DNA of 64,000 nt from Clostridiales bacterium. Lineage in GTDB: Bacteria; Bacillota; Clostridia; Oscillospirales; Oscillospiraceae. The notes beneath the pieces were generated by a model. It saw only the letters and a program-made list of their open reading frames with translations, was not told the origin of the DNA and did not search any database. This document shows positions 1-7,940 of this stretch, in pieces. Each line of letters opens with the position of its first letter. Within the stretch, counting starts at the first letter, position 1. The DNA lies in contig JALFLH010000005.1 in assembly GCA_022774865.1 (NCBI GenBank), forward strand, positions 62,001 through 126,000, read 5' to 3'. The translations under genes were made by a program, and so were the position numbers.

Positions 1-1416
<1,416 letters not shown>

Positions 1417-1430
1417 GATTCAGCCCCTTA

Positions 1431-1463
1431 TCCCTCCGGCTCCCCCGCTGGAGGGATTTTTTC
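1431..1463 (+). terminator. Intrinsic terminator of groL
   Basis: Ten-base arms (TCCCTCCGGC and GCTGGAGGGA, one G-U pair) around a short C-rich loop, followed by a run of six T. It starts 14 bases after the groL stop codon. Confidence 0.9.
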
Positions 1464-1464
1464 T

Positions 1465-1493
1465 TTGACACACCTTTTATTTCGGAGTATAGT
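1465..1493 (+). promoter_or_regulatory. Sigma-A type promoter of the DUF308 gene
   Basis: TTGACA (1465-1470), a 17-base spacer, then TATAGT (1488-1493). The -35 box directly abuts the T-run of the groL terminator, so transcription restarts right after it ends. It should drive the DUF308-phosphopantetheinyl transferase-tatD run. Confidence 0.75.
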
Positions 1494-1513
1494 AGTAGCA
1501 GGGAGTGATGTTC

Positions 1514-2080
1514 ATGAAAAAGGAACAAATCAAGCATATGATCAATCTGTGTTTCTTTCCGGTGCTGCTGATTGTGCTCGGGCTGGTTCTTGCCCTTCGC
1601 CCGGACTCCGCCGTCGCCCTGCTCACCCGGGTGCTGGGTTGGATTCTGATTCTGGGCGGCATTGGCAAGGTGCTGGCCATTCTCGCCTTCCGGGACTATT
1701 ACGGTCTGGTCGGCTGGCTCTGGGCGGCGGTTTTTCTGGCCACCGGCATTTTCTTTCTGACTGACCCGCTGATCCTGGCCAAATCCATCGGTCTGGTCGT
1801 GGGAATTCTGCTGATCGTCGAGGGTGTGGACGGCTTGCGCACCGCGCTGCGGCTTAAAGCTGTCGGCCTGCCCTATCTGACAGGTTTGATTTTAGGCATC
1901 GTTACGCTGGCCGCCGGTATGGTGCTGATTCTTGTTCCCATGACCGCCTCCCGGGTGGCGATTACCATCTGCGGCGTGGTTATCACCATTGTGGGCATCG
2001 TGAATCTGGTCGGCCGGATACGGGATATCCGCCGCCTGGATGCACCGGACGATCCGGACATCATTGACGCCGATGAATAA
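1514..2080 (+). CDS. DUF308 / HdeD-like integral membrane protein
   Basis: Small polytopic membrane protein of 188 residues. About six hydrophobic segments are arranged as three helical pairs with short polar turns (such as ALRPDSA and FLTDPLILAKS). This is the pattern of the DUF308/HdeD family, whose biochemical role is not established outside the acid-resistance link in enterobacteria. The tail is charged and Asp-rich (DAPDDPDIIDADE). I chose ATG 1514 because GGGAG at 1501-1505 lies 8 bases before it. GTG 1505 and ATG 1508 are in frame but too close to that site. It overlaps the next gene by 8 bases, so the two are translationally coupled. Confidence 0.8.
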   Translation: MKKEQIKHMINLCFFPVLLIVLGLVLALRPDSAVALLTRVLGWILILGGIGKVLAILAFRDYYGLVGWLWAAVFLATGIFFLTDPLILAKSIGLVVGILLIVEGVDGLRTALRLKAVGLPYLTGLILGIVTLAAGMVLILVPMTASRVAITICGVVITIVGIVNLVGRIRDIRRLDAPDDPDIIDADE

Positions 2081-2573
2081 GCTGTGCCTTGCCTCCGCCC
2101 CGCTGAACGGACGCAGCGGCCATGAAGCGGGGCGCCTACTCCTGCAGCAGCTATACCGGGAGGAAACCGGGCTGGATTGTCCCGACATTCAGGTCTCGCC
2201 CCGGGGAAAGCCCTTCTTTGCGGAAAGCAATCTATATTTTTCCATTTCTCACACCCCTGCCCATGTGTTCTGCGTATTGTCCCACGTTCCTGTGGGCATT
2301 GACGCTGAGGAAATCGGGCGTCCGGTTAATCTGACGCTGGCAGACAAAATACTCTCCTCTTCTGAAAAAGCCCGTTTTGCCGCTTCCTCCGACAAGCGGG
2401 TGGCGCTGCTTCGGATGTGGGTTCTGAAGGAAGCCGCCGTCAAATGCACCGGGGAAGGACTGCGGGGATATCCCAACCACACGAACTTTTCCCCGGATGA
2501 CCCCCGGGTCTTTGAACGGGACGGCTGTTATGTTGCAATCATCACGGATGGAGGCGAGAATCATGCTGTTTGA
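2073..2573 (+). CDS. 4'-phosphopantetheinyl transferase (Sfp-type)
   Basis: Predicted to move the phosphopantetheine arm of coenzyme A onto a serine of carrier proteins. The two family signatures are present: VGIDAEEIG (the Mg-binding G-I-D-x-E) and WVLKEAAVK (the W-x-x-K-E-A motif). An FSISHT stretch lies between the N-terminus and the first signature, as expected. At 166 residues it is shorter than Sfp (about 220) and closer to compact members, so the partner could be a fatty-acid ACP or another carrier. ATG 2073 lies inside the end of the DUF308 gene (8-base overlap). The gene's own end overlaps tatD by 11 bases. No polyketide or nonribosomal synthetase is in the window. Confidence 0.88.
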   Translation: MNKLCLASAPLNGRSGHEAGRLLLQQLYREETGLDCPDIQVSPRGKPFFAESNLYFSISHTPAHVFCVLSHVPVGIDAEEIGRPVNLTLADKILSSSEKARFAASSDKRVALLRMWVLKEAAVKCTGEGLRGYPNHTNFSPDDPRVFERDGCYVAIITDGGENHAV

Positions 2574-3324
2574 CACCCACGCCCATCTGGACGATCGGGC
2601 CTTTGACGCTGACCGGGCGGAACTGCTGGCTTCCCTCCCGGAGCAAAATCTGGCGCTGGTCATGAATCCGGGCTGCAGTCTGGCTTCCTCCCGGAACGCC
2701 GCGGCGCTTGCGGCGCAATACAGCTATCTCTATGCCGCCGTCGGCTCCCACCCGGACGCGGCGGACGAGGTAACGGATGCGGTTCTGGACGAATACAGAA
2801 AATTATGTAAACGCAACCTCAAAATCAAAGCCATCGGAGAAATTGGGCTGGACTACCATTATGAGGACATTCCCCGGGATATCCAGCAGCGTGCGTTCCG
2901 GGCGCAGATGGCGCTGGCGCAGGAGTTGAAGCTGCCCGTGATCGTCCATGAGCGGGAAGCGCACGCGGACGGCATGGCCGTCATCCAGGATTTCCCGGAA
3001 GTTACCGGCGTGTTTCACTGCTACTCCGGCTCCGCCGAGATGGCACGGCAACTGGTAGACCGGGGGTGGTATATCGGCTTTACCGGGGTGCTGACCTTCA
3101 AAAACGCCCGGAAGGCCGTGGAGGTAGCCGCCACCCTTCCGCTGGAGCGGATTGTGTTGGAAACCGACTGTCCCTATATGGCGCCCGAGCCCTTCCGGGG
3201 CAAGCGCAACGACCCCGGAAAGCTCATCCGCATGGCCGAAAAGCTGGCCGAAATCCGCGGCCTCCCGGTGGAAGAGATTCAGCTCATCACGCTGGAAAAC
3301 GGGAAAAGGCTCTACCGGATTTAA
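2563..3324 (+). CDS. tatD: TatD family metal-dependent hydrolase (DNase)
   Basis: Metal-dependent hydrolase of the amidohydrolase-like TIM-barrel group. Family members act as 3'-5' deoxyribonucleases in DNA repair and turnover. Metal ligands are visible along the chain: the N-terminal DTHAHLD motif, GEIGLDYH (about residue 90), VIVHEREA, HCYSG and the C-terminal LETDCPYMAPEP. Length (253 residues) is normal. ATG 2563 follows GGAGG at 2550-2554 with 8 bases of spacing. The start overlaps the end of the transferase gene. A longer in-frame extension exists upstream but lacks a ribosome site. In many Firmicutes tatD sits near ksgA and a yabE-like gene, and that is the arrangement here. Confidence 0.93.
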   Translation: MLFDTHAHLDDRAFDADRAELLASLPEQNLALVMNPGCSLASSRNAAALAAQYSYLYAAVGSHPDAADEVTDAVLDEYRKLCKRNLKIKAIGEIGLDYHYEDIPRDIQQRAFRAQMALAQELKLPVIVHEREAHADGMAVIQDFPEVTGVFHCYSGSAEMARQLVDRGWYIGFTGVLTFKNARKAVEVAATLPLERIVLETDCPYMAPEPFRGKRNDPGKLIRMAEKLAEIRGLPVEEIQLITLENGKRLYRI

Positions 3325-3335
3325 CCATTTTGCTT

Positions 3336-3366
3336 CGCTGCAGGTTTGCTCCTGCAGCGCTTTTTT
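3336..3366 (+). terminator. Intrinsic terminator of tatD
   Basis: Nine-base perfect arms (CGCTGCAGG and CCTGCAGCG) with a six-base loop, then a run of T. It closes the groL-distal run of genes. Confidence 0.88.
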
Positions 3367-3426
3367 ATGCCCGTTTTTCCCTTCCGCCCGGCGTATAGTT
3401 TACCATAATCACCGGTTGCGCAAAAA

Positions 3427-3482
3427 GTAACAATGGTTACATAATACCACTCATTATGTAAACATTGGTTACAAAATACCAC
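3427..3482. repeat. Cluster of GTTAC half-sites in the 396-base gap before the YabE-like gene
   Basis: Two dyads lie close together: GTAAC-4-GTTAC (3427-3440) and GTAAAC-4-GTTAC (3458-3472). Two 17-base copies differing at one position begin at 3434 and 3466, exactly 32 bases apart. A third pairing, GTTACATAAT (3436-3445) with ATTATGTAAAC (3453-3463), links the dyads. The 3325-3720 gap is AT-rich, unlike the flanking genes. Apart from the tatD terminator, this cluster and the promoter at 3598, I see nothing else in it. An operator array about 120 bases upstream of the promoter is a reasonable inference. Confidence 0.5.
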
Positions 3483-3597
3483 AAGATATCGGCTTCACGC
3501 TCCCCTTTCGACTGCATATTTAGTATGTGAGTTAACATAATTATGTCACTAATATTTGCAGAAATGTTGTCGAAAACTGTATTTAATCAAGAAATGC

Positions 3598-3625
3598 TTG
3601 ACTTTTTCGAAGTTTTTGTTATAAT
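3598..3625 (+). promoter_or_regulatory. Promoter of the YabE-like gene
   Basis: TTGACT (3598-3603), a 16-base spacer, TATAAT (3620-3625). The leader to the start codon is about 90 bases. Confidence 0.75.
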
Positions 3626-3720
3626 ATATCCATCAAATCCCGAATATAAACAATTTGTAATTTATTGATACTTTTCAGCACATGGCAAAAACAAATTCTC
3701 AACGAAGGGAGGTATTATTC

Positions 3721-4776
3721 ATGCACAAATTCAAACAATTCGCCTTAGAGAGAAAAGCACTGTTCATCCGCGCGGCAGCGATCCTTTTACCCGCGGCAAT
3801 TGCGTTGCTGCTGCTGTCCCAGACGGTTTTTGCGCAGACGACCTATGTCATTACCGACGGAAGCCGGGTTCTGGTTCACACTTCGTCCGCGACAGATCCC
3901 GAAGCTGTTCTGGGAGAGGCCGGCTTGGAGCTGGGCGCGGATGATACCTATACAACCCATGCCATTGCCGGAATATCTGAAATCAACGTCCAGCGTGGAC
4001 AAACCATTTTCATCGACTACTATGGCGAGCCGATGGAAGCAGCCTCCATTGGGGAAACCGTCCGGGAGCTTCTGACCCGGCTGAACCTCTCCTGGAGCTC
4101 GGAGGACACCATTTCCGTTCCGCTGGATCAAAAAACCTTTGACGGAATGGAACTGACCGTCGCACACGTGGTACGTCAGGAGCAGACCTACACGGAAATG
4201 CTTGCCCATAACACGGTCTACTGTCATGACCCCGCCCTTCCCGCCGGTACCGAACGGGTGCTCACCGAGGGGATAGACGGGTGGATGGTTTGCACCGCCA
4301 CCGTGACTTATGTCAATGGCAGGGAAACCGAGCGAACCGTACTCAGCCAGCGGGTCACCAGCCAGCCGGTTGACGAGGTAATCGCCGTCGGTACCGGGAC
4401 GGACACGGACGACGTATCCGCAGATCTCCCTGTCATCGGGGACGGGATGATCACCCTGCCCACCGGGGAGGTTCTGACTTACACCAAAGTCATTCACAGT
4501 CTGGCAACCGCCTATTACAACCAGTACCACCGCACAACCGCCACGGGCACAGAACCCCGGGTCGGCGCGATTGCGGTTGACCCCAGAGTAATTCCCTACG
4601 GCACCCGGATGTTCATCGTCAGCGAGGACGGAGAATACATCTACGGTATCGCCACCGCCGAGGACTGCGGCAGCAAGGAGCATATTGCCGGTACCCGGAT
4701 CGATCTGTTCTATGACACACGGGAAGAATGCATTCAGTTCGGTGCCCGCAAGTGTTTGGTGTACATTTTGGGATAA
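3721..4776 (+). CDS. YabE-like cell-wall protein (DUF348, G5 and 3D domains)
   Basis: Secreted or membrane-anchored cell-wall protein of 351 residues. An N-terminal signal or anchor helix (about 20-40, AAAILLPAAIALLLL) is followed by a DUF348-type ubiquitin-like segment (about 42-140), a G5-like segment (about 140-225) and a C-terminal 3D domain (about 265-351). The 3D domain has the double-psi-barrel signature with ATAYYNQYHRTTATG, the AVDPRVIPYGTR stretch, EDCG and the final RIDLFYDT. Proteins of this build are paralogous to resuscitation-promoting factors and are thought to remodel peptidoglycan. The start ATG 3721 follows AAGGGAGG. Immediately upstream of ksgA it repeats the Bacillus yabE-rnmV-ksgA order, but without rnmV. 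Confidence 0.85.
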   Translation: MHKFKQFALERKALFIRAAAILLPAAIALLLLSQTVFAQTTYVITDGSRVLVHTSSATDPEAVLGEAGLELGADDTYTTHAIAGISEINVQRGQTIFIDYYGEPMEAASIGETVRELLTRLNLSWSSEDTISVPLDQKTFDGMELTVAHVVRQEQTYTEMLAHNTVYCHDPALPAGTERVLTEGIDGWMVCTATVTYVNGRETERTVLSQRVTSQPVDEVIAVGTGTDTDDVSADLPVIGDGMITLPTGEVLTYTKVIHSLATAYYNQYHRTTATGTEPRVGAIAVDPRVIPYGTRMFIVSEDGEYIYGIATAEDCGSKEHIAGTRIDLFYDTREECIQFGARKCLVYILG

Positions 4777-4781
4777 TCTTA

Positions 4782-4810
4782 TTGCCAAACCGCCTTTCTG
4801 TTGGTATAAT
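4782..4810 (+). promoter_or_regulatory. ksgA promoter whose -10 box is the loop of the upstream terminator
   Basis: TTGCCA (4782-4787), a 17-base spacer, TATAAT (4805-4810), with an upstream TG giving an extended -10. The -10 hexamer occupies the hairpin loop of the terminator at 4790-4834. A start near 4817 would give a leader of under 20 bases carrying AAAGGCGG as ribosome site. Confidence 0.75.
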
Positions 4811-4834
4811 AGCCAGCAGAAAGGCGGATTTTTT
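4790..4834 (+). terminator. Terminator of the YabE-like gene, ending at the ksgA start codon
   Basis: Fifteen-base arms (4790-4804 and 4813-4827, one G-U pair) with an eight-base loop TATAATAG. One A and six T follow, and the last T is next to the ksgA ATG at 4835. The 3' arm also contains the ksgA ribosome-binding sequence. Confidence 0.88.
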
Positions 4835-5701
4835 ATGGTTGACGTTTGCAATATTCAGGTTATGAAGCCCCTGCTGGAGCAGTACGGCTTCCGTTTCTCA
4901 AAGGCAAAGGGGCAGAATTTTCTGATTGCGCCCTGGGTTCCGGAATCCATCGCCCGGGAAGCGGGCGTGGATGATACCGCTGGCGTACTGGAGATCGGGC
5001 CCGGGATTGGCTCTCTGACCCAGCAGCTCTGTCTGCGCGCGGAAAAGGTATGCGCTGTGGAGCTGGACAGCAGGCTGAAACCCATTTTGGGTCAAACCGT
5101 AGGAGAATTTCATAATCTGGAGCTTCTTTGGGGGGATGTTCTGAAGCTGGACATCCCCGCGCTGGTGCGGGAACGGTTCAGAGGCCTGCGACCCATGGCC
5201 TGTGCCAATCTCCCCTATTATATCACCTCCCCCATTCTGACCGCCCTGCTGGAAGCGGACTGCTTTGAGTCCGTCACTGTTATGGTTCAAAAAGAGGTGG
5301 CTCAGCGGATTGCGGCAGCGCCCGGAACCGCTGACTACAGCGCCTTTACCATATTCTGCCAGTATTATGCCCAGCCAAGGCTGCTGTTCGATGTTTCTGC
5401 CCACTGTTTTCTTCCCCAGCCAAAGGTAACCTCCTCCGTGATTCAGCTTCAGGTGCGCACCAGCCGGAACTGGAATGTGCCGGATGAGGCGCTGTTCTTC
5501 CGTGTTGTGCGCGCTGGCTTTGCCATGCGGCGTAAGAAGCTCAGCAACGGTCTGGCCTCCGGCTTCCCGGAACTGGGCAAGCAGGGCGCGGCGGATGTAA
5601 TTGCCGCCTGCGATCTGGGCGAAAATGTCCGGGGTGAAACGCTGAGCATCCCCCAGTTTGCCTCCATTGCCAGAGAAATCGCGGCACGGAAGCCACGGTA
5701 A
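4835..5701 (+). CDS. ksgA: 16S rRNA (adenine1518/1519-N6)-dimethyltransferase
   Basis: Dimethylates two adjacent adenines in the 3' terminal helix of 16S rRNA late in 30S assembly, using S-adenosylmethionine. SAM-binding motif I is LEIGPGIGSLTQ (about residue 53). The catalytic motif IV is ANLPYYITSP (about 130). The QNFL motif typical of KsgA/Dim1 is near residue 28. Length is 288 residues, normal for Firmicutes. I start it at ATG 4835, 7 bases after the AAAGGCGG sequence in the terminator arm. ATG 4862 is an alternative but would remove part of a conserved N-terminus. Upstream read-through RNA would fold the ribosome site into a hairpin, so expression probably relies on its own promoter. 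Confidence 0.95.
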   Translation: MVDVCNIQVMKPLLEQYGFRFSKAKGQNFLIAPWVPESIAREAGVDDTAGVLEIGPGIGSLTQQLCLRAEKVCAVELDSRLKPILGQTVGEFHNLELLWGDVLKLDIPALVRERFRGLRPMACANLPYYITSPILTALLEADCFESVTVMVQKEVAQRIAAAPGTADYSAFTIFCQYYAQPRLLFDVSAHCFLPQPKVTSSVIQLQVRTSRNWNVPDEALFFRVVRAGFAMRRKKLSNGLASGFPELGKQGAADVIAACDLGENVRGETLSIPQFASIAREIAARKPR

Positions 5702-5723
5702 GATTCAATTCTTGGGAGCACAT

Positions 5724-6419
5724 ATGATCGAATTTCTGTTTTTGGATTTAGACGACACCATTCTGGATTTTCACAAAGCCGAGCGGATTGCTCTGGAAAA
5801 AACCTTTCGCGCTCACGGTCTGAATCCCGCTCCGGAAATCATGGCGCGCTACAGCGCCATCAACAAGCGATGTTGGGAAAAGCTGGAGCGTGGGGAGCTG
5901 ACCCGGGCGCAGGTACTGCTCAAGCGGTTTGAGACGCTTTTTCTTGAACTGGGTATGGATGTGGATTCCCACGCGATTCAGGCTTCCTATGAGCATAACC
6001 TGTCCATCGGCCACTATTTTCTCCCCGGCGCGGAGGCTGCGGTAAAAGCCCTGTCAAAGAAATATCGGCTGTTTCTGGCAAGCAACGGCACCGCCAAGGT
6101 GCAAGAGGGCCGGATGACCAGTGCAAAGCTGTACCCCTATTTCGAACAGGTTTTTATCTCCGAAGAAATCGGGTTCAACAAACCTGCAAAAGCCTACTTT
6201 GACGCCTGCTTTGCCCGGATTCCGGACTTTGAGAAGGGAAAAGCCATGATGGTGGGCGACAGTCTGACCTCCGACATCCGGGGCGGCAACAATGCCGGAC
6301 TTCTGACCTGCTGGATCAATCCCGGCCACGCGCCACGCAATCCTGAGATCCACGTGGATTACGAAATTGAAGCGCTTTCCCAATTGGAAGCGCTTCTGAG
6401 CACCCTCTCCGTTAAATAA
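5724..6419 (+). CDS. HAD-superfamily hydrolase, YjjG-type (noncanonical pyrimidine nucleotidase)
   Basis: Predicted cytosolic phosphatase of 231 residues. HAD motif I is DLDDTILDF at residues 7-15, with the nucleophile Asp and the second Asp two positions later. Motif II is near LASNGTAK (about 116). Motif III/IV is FNKPAKAYFD followed by MVGDSLTSDIRGG, which carries the metal-binding acidic pair. The helical cap lies between motifs I and II (subclass I). YjjG-like enzymes remove 5'-phosphate from nucleotides such as dUMP and damaged analogues; the substrate here is an inference. ATG 5724 follows GGGAG and starts 22 bases after ksgA. Its 3' side is where the AT-rich element begins. Confidence 0.85.
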   Translation: MIEFLFLDLDDTILDFHKAERIALEKTFRAHGLNPAPEIMARYSAINKRCWEKLERGELTRAQVLLKRFETLFLELGMDVDSHAIQASYEHNLSIGHYFLPGAEAAVKALSKKYRLFLASNGTAKVQEGRMTSAKLYPYFEQVFISEEIGFNKPAKAYFDACFARIPDFEKGKAMMVGDSLTSDIRGGNNAGLLTCWINPGHAPRNPEIHVDYEIEALSQLEALLSTLSVK

Positions 6420-6437
6420 CCGGCAGGGCAATCAAAT

Positions 6438-6476
6438 AAAAAGCCATCCGAAAAGGCGGGTGCTCGTAAAACAGTT
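6438..6476 (+). repeat. Left terminal inverted repeat of the SAP cassette
   Basis: Begins AAAAAGCCATCCG and ends CGTAAAACAGTT. It matches the reverse complement of 7891-7929 at 32 of 39 positions, including the outermost 13 and the inner stretch except one base. Confidence 0.75.
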
Positions 6477-6479
6477 TTC

Positions 6480-6512
6480 GCCACAGCAACTCGTCTTGCT
6501 GTGGCGTTTCTT
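6480..6512 (+). terminator. Hairpin terminator at the left end of the cassette
   Basis: Ten-base perfect arms (GCCACAGCAA and TTGCTGTGGC), a six-base loop, then GTTTCTT. It would stop transcription from the HAD gene entering the cassette. Confidence 0.75.
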
Positions 6513-6526
6513 ATGATCGAATAGTA

Positions 6527-6555
6527 TTGCAATAATTGTTTTCGCATGGTATATT
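6527..6555 (+). promoter_or_regulatory. Promoter of the SAP-domain gene
   Basis: TTGCAA (6527-6532), a 17-base spacer, TATATT (6550-6555) with TGG before it (extended -10). The leader is about 20 bases. Confidence 0.7.
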
Positions 6556-6582
6556 AACAAAAACAGTAGATAAGGTGATTAG

Positions 6583-7704
6583 ATGTCTTTTTTCTCTTCA
6601 GTATTTGGTAAAAAATCTTCAAGCAACAATCAATCTCAAATCAAAAATGTAGAGATCAATAAAGGAAGTGCAAATACTCCTTTGCTTCACTTAAAAGGCA
6701 AACCGGATGCATGCGGGCTGTATCCGGGTGAGCTTGTTATGCTTTCGCTTGCAGAAAAATACAAAACGACTGAAACCTGCTTTCCAAGTTATTTGACCCA
6801 CACATACGAGATTTCTAATCCTTTAAAAATGTTAAAGGATTTGCATAATAGAATGTTCATTGACATAGGAAACGCAAAGGACTGCTTGTCGGGATTTAAG
6901 CTAACAGAACTTAAAGAGATAGCGGCAGCTTTAAACATATCTGTCAAGGGCAAAAAGGCGGAGATCGTTGATCAGTTGTCAGCTGTTTCGGAGGATGCAT
7001 TGGGTGCTTTGGTTAAAGAACGCACATGGAAACTTACTGAAAAAGGAATTGAGGAACTCAAAGCAAATCCATATATCCAGTATTTTTTGGAAAAACACAA
7101 TTATAATGTTACTGAAGTAGGAGTAAATATTTGGACAGTAAACGAGGAATTTGTTAAGGGGCCAAAAAGACCGTACAAAGATATTATTTATGGTCAGCTT
7201 AATAAGGCTATGAACGAGGCTTTCCTCCAATTTCAAAAGGATCCTGCTTTAGGATTAGCTGCAACAAGTCGTTATTGTGAATGCTATCGTTTGATGGGTT
7301 TGTTCATTGAAGAAGAAGGCAAATCTTATGTAAATGCATCCGATATGTACTTCCAATACTTATTTAAAAGGATTAACATTCACGCAGGATTGCAGCTTTT
7401 GGTGAATTATAAGGCGTTTAGTTATGATAAGAAATTTAGAGAAACATTTATAAATCGGTACTATGAAGAGATTCAACTTTATCCTTATCAGAAAACGGAA
7501 TTGCTTCGACTGTTGGACGAACTTAACATAAGTGGCGATGATGTTCGGAAAAGCTTGAGTGCGTCCTTCGAAAGAGCACAAGACACCGGTATCATGAGCG
7601 TCAAAGAGGCTGCTGACTTTATTATACTGGAATTGTCCGGTGATGTAGACCAATCCAGAGAGTTGGCATATAAATTAGCAAAAAAAGCAGTCAAAAATAT
7701 TTAA
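6583..7704 (+). CDS. Unknown protein with a SAP-type DNA-binding motif
   Basis: A 373-residue soluble protein whose family I do not recognise. Residues about 107-132 (LTELKEIAAALNIS...KAEIVDQL) fit the helix-extended loop-helix pattern of a SAP domain, which binds AT-rich or scaffold DNA and occurs in repair and phage proteins. The N-terminus is Ser/Asn-rich (KKSSSNNQSQ). The rest is helical with many Lys, Tyr and Asn. No nuclease, ATPase or membrane motif is visible. Base composition and codon choice (AAA, TTT, ATA endings) differ sharply from both neighbours, which points to transfer. ATG 6583 follows AAGGTG. It is the only gene between the inverted repeats, so it is probably cargo. A defence or stress role is a guess. 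Confidence 0.7.
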   Translation: MSFFSSVFGKKSSSNNQSQIKNVEINKGSANTPLLHLKGKPDACGLYPGELVMLSLAEKYKTTETCFPSYLTHTYEISNPLKMLKDLHNRMFIDIGNAKDCLSGFKLTELKEIAAALNISVKGKKAEIVDQLSAVSEDALGALVKERTWKLTEKGIEELKANPYIQYFLEKHNYNVTEVGVNIWTVNEEFVKGPKRPYKDIIYGQLNKAMNEAFLQFQKDPALGLAATSRYCECYRLMGLFIEEEGKSYVNASDMYFQYLFKRINIHAGLQLLVNYKAFSYDKKFRETFINRYYEEIQLYPYQKTELLRLLDELNISGDDVRKSLSASFERAQDTGIMSVKEAADFIILELSGDVDQSRELAYKLAKKAVKNI

Positions 7705-7890
7705 AACAACGAGAGAGATATAGCATAGTGCAATCCCGTTTCGCTATCAATAACGAGATAATCGATTCGGATGACGGGTTTGTTCGATTCCATTTTTCTG
7801 CGCATACCAAGGGCGCACTTCTATACATGGCGTCTTGCTATGTAGTGCGAACAACGATAAAAGCCAAGCTGCATTTTGCAGCTTGGCTTT
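7705..7890 (+). other. Non-coding tail of the cassette with hairpins
   Basis: This stretch after the SAP gene holds an inverted repeat (CGCAC... around 7829 with ...GTGCG around 7858). A strong hairpin follows (7861-7873 paired with 7877-7889, AAGCCAAGCTGCA and its complement, three-base loop) that can terminate both the SAP gene and minus-strand transcripts. A 54-codon frame from GTG 7728 is open but has no convincing ribosome site. Confidence 0.5.
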
Positions 7891-7929
7891 AACTGTCTTA
7901 CGAACACCACGCTAATCGGATGGCTTTTT
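7891..7929 (-). repeat. Right terminal inverted repeat of the SAP cassette
   Basis: Begins AACTGTCTTACG and ends CGGATGGCTTTTT on the plus strand. Its reverse complement matches the left repeat at 32 of 39 positions. It ends 12 bases before the last codon of the M18 peptidase gene. Confidence 0.75.
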
Positions 7930-7940
7930 GCTATATTGGA

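Larger units (their letters stand above)
6438..7929. mobile_element. AT-rich cassette with 39-bp terminal inverted repeats and one SAP-domain gene
   Basis: About 1.5 kb of clearly AT-rich DNA lies between two convergent GC-rich host genes. The ends are imperfect inverted repeats (6438-6476 and 7891-7929) that match at 32 of 39 positions. Inside each repeat sits a strong hairpin (6480-6505 and 7861-7889), so the single internal gene is insulated on both sides. No transposase, integrase or resolvase is encoded, and I could not see a target duplication. It behaves like a non-autonomous cassette. The outermost 13 bases of the two ends are perfectly complementary and could also be the split halves of an ancestral bidirectional terminator of the flanking genes. 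Confidence 0.5.

Noticed and set aside
3457-3473. WalR-type box (TGTAA-N5-TGTAA) upstream of the YabE-like gene
   Set aside because: The half-sites do not have the required spacing or direct orientation.
7728-7892. 54-codon frame from GTG after the SAP gene
   Set aside because: No good ribosome site, overlaps two hairpins and ends in the terminator; not recognisable as a protein.
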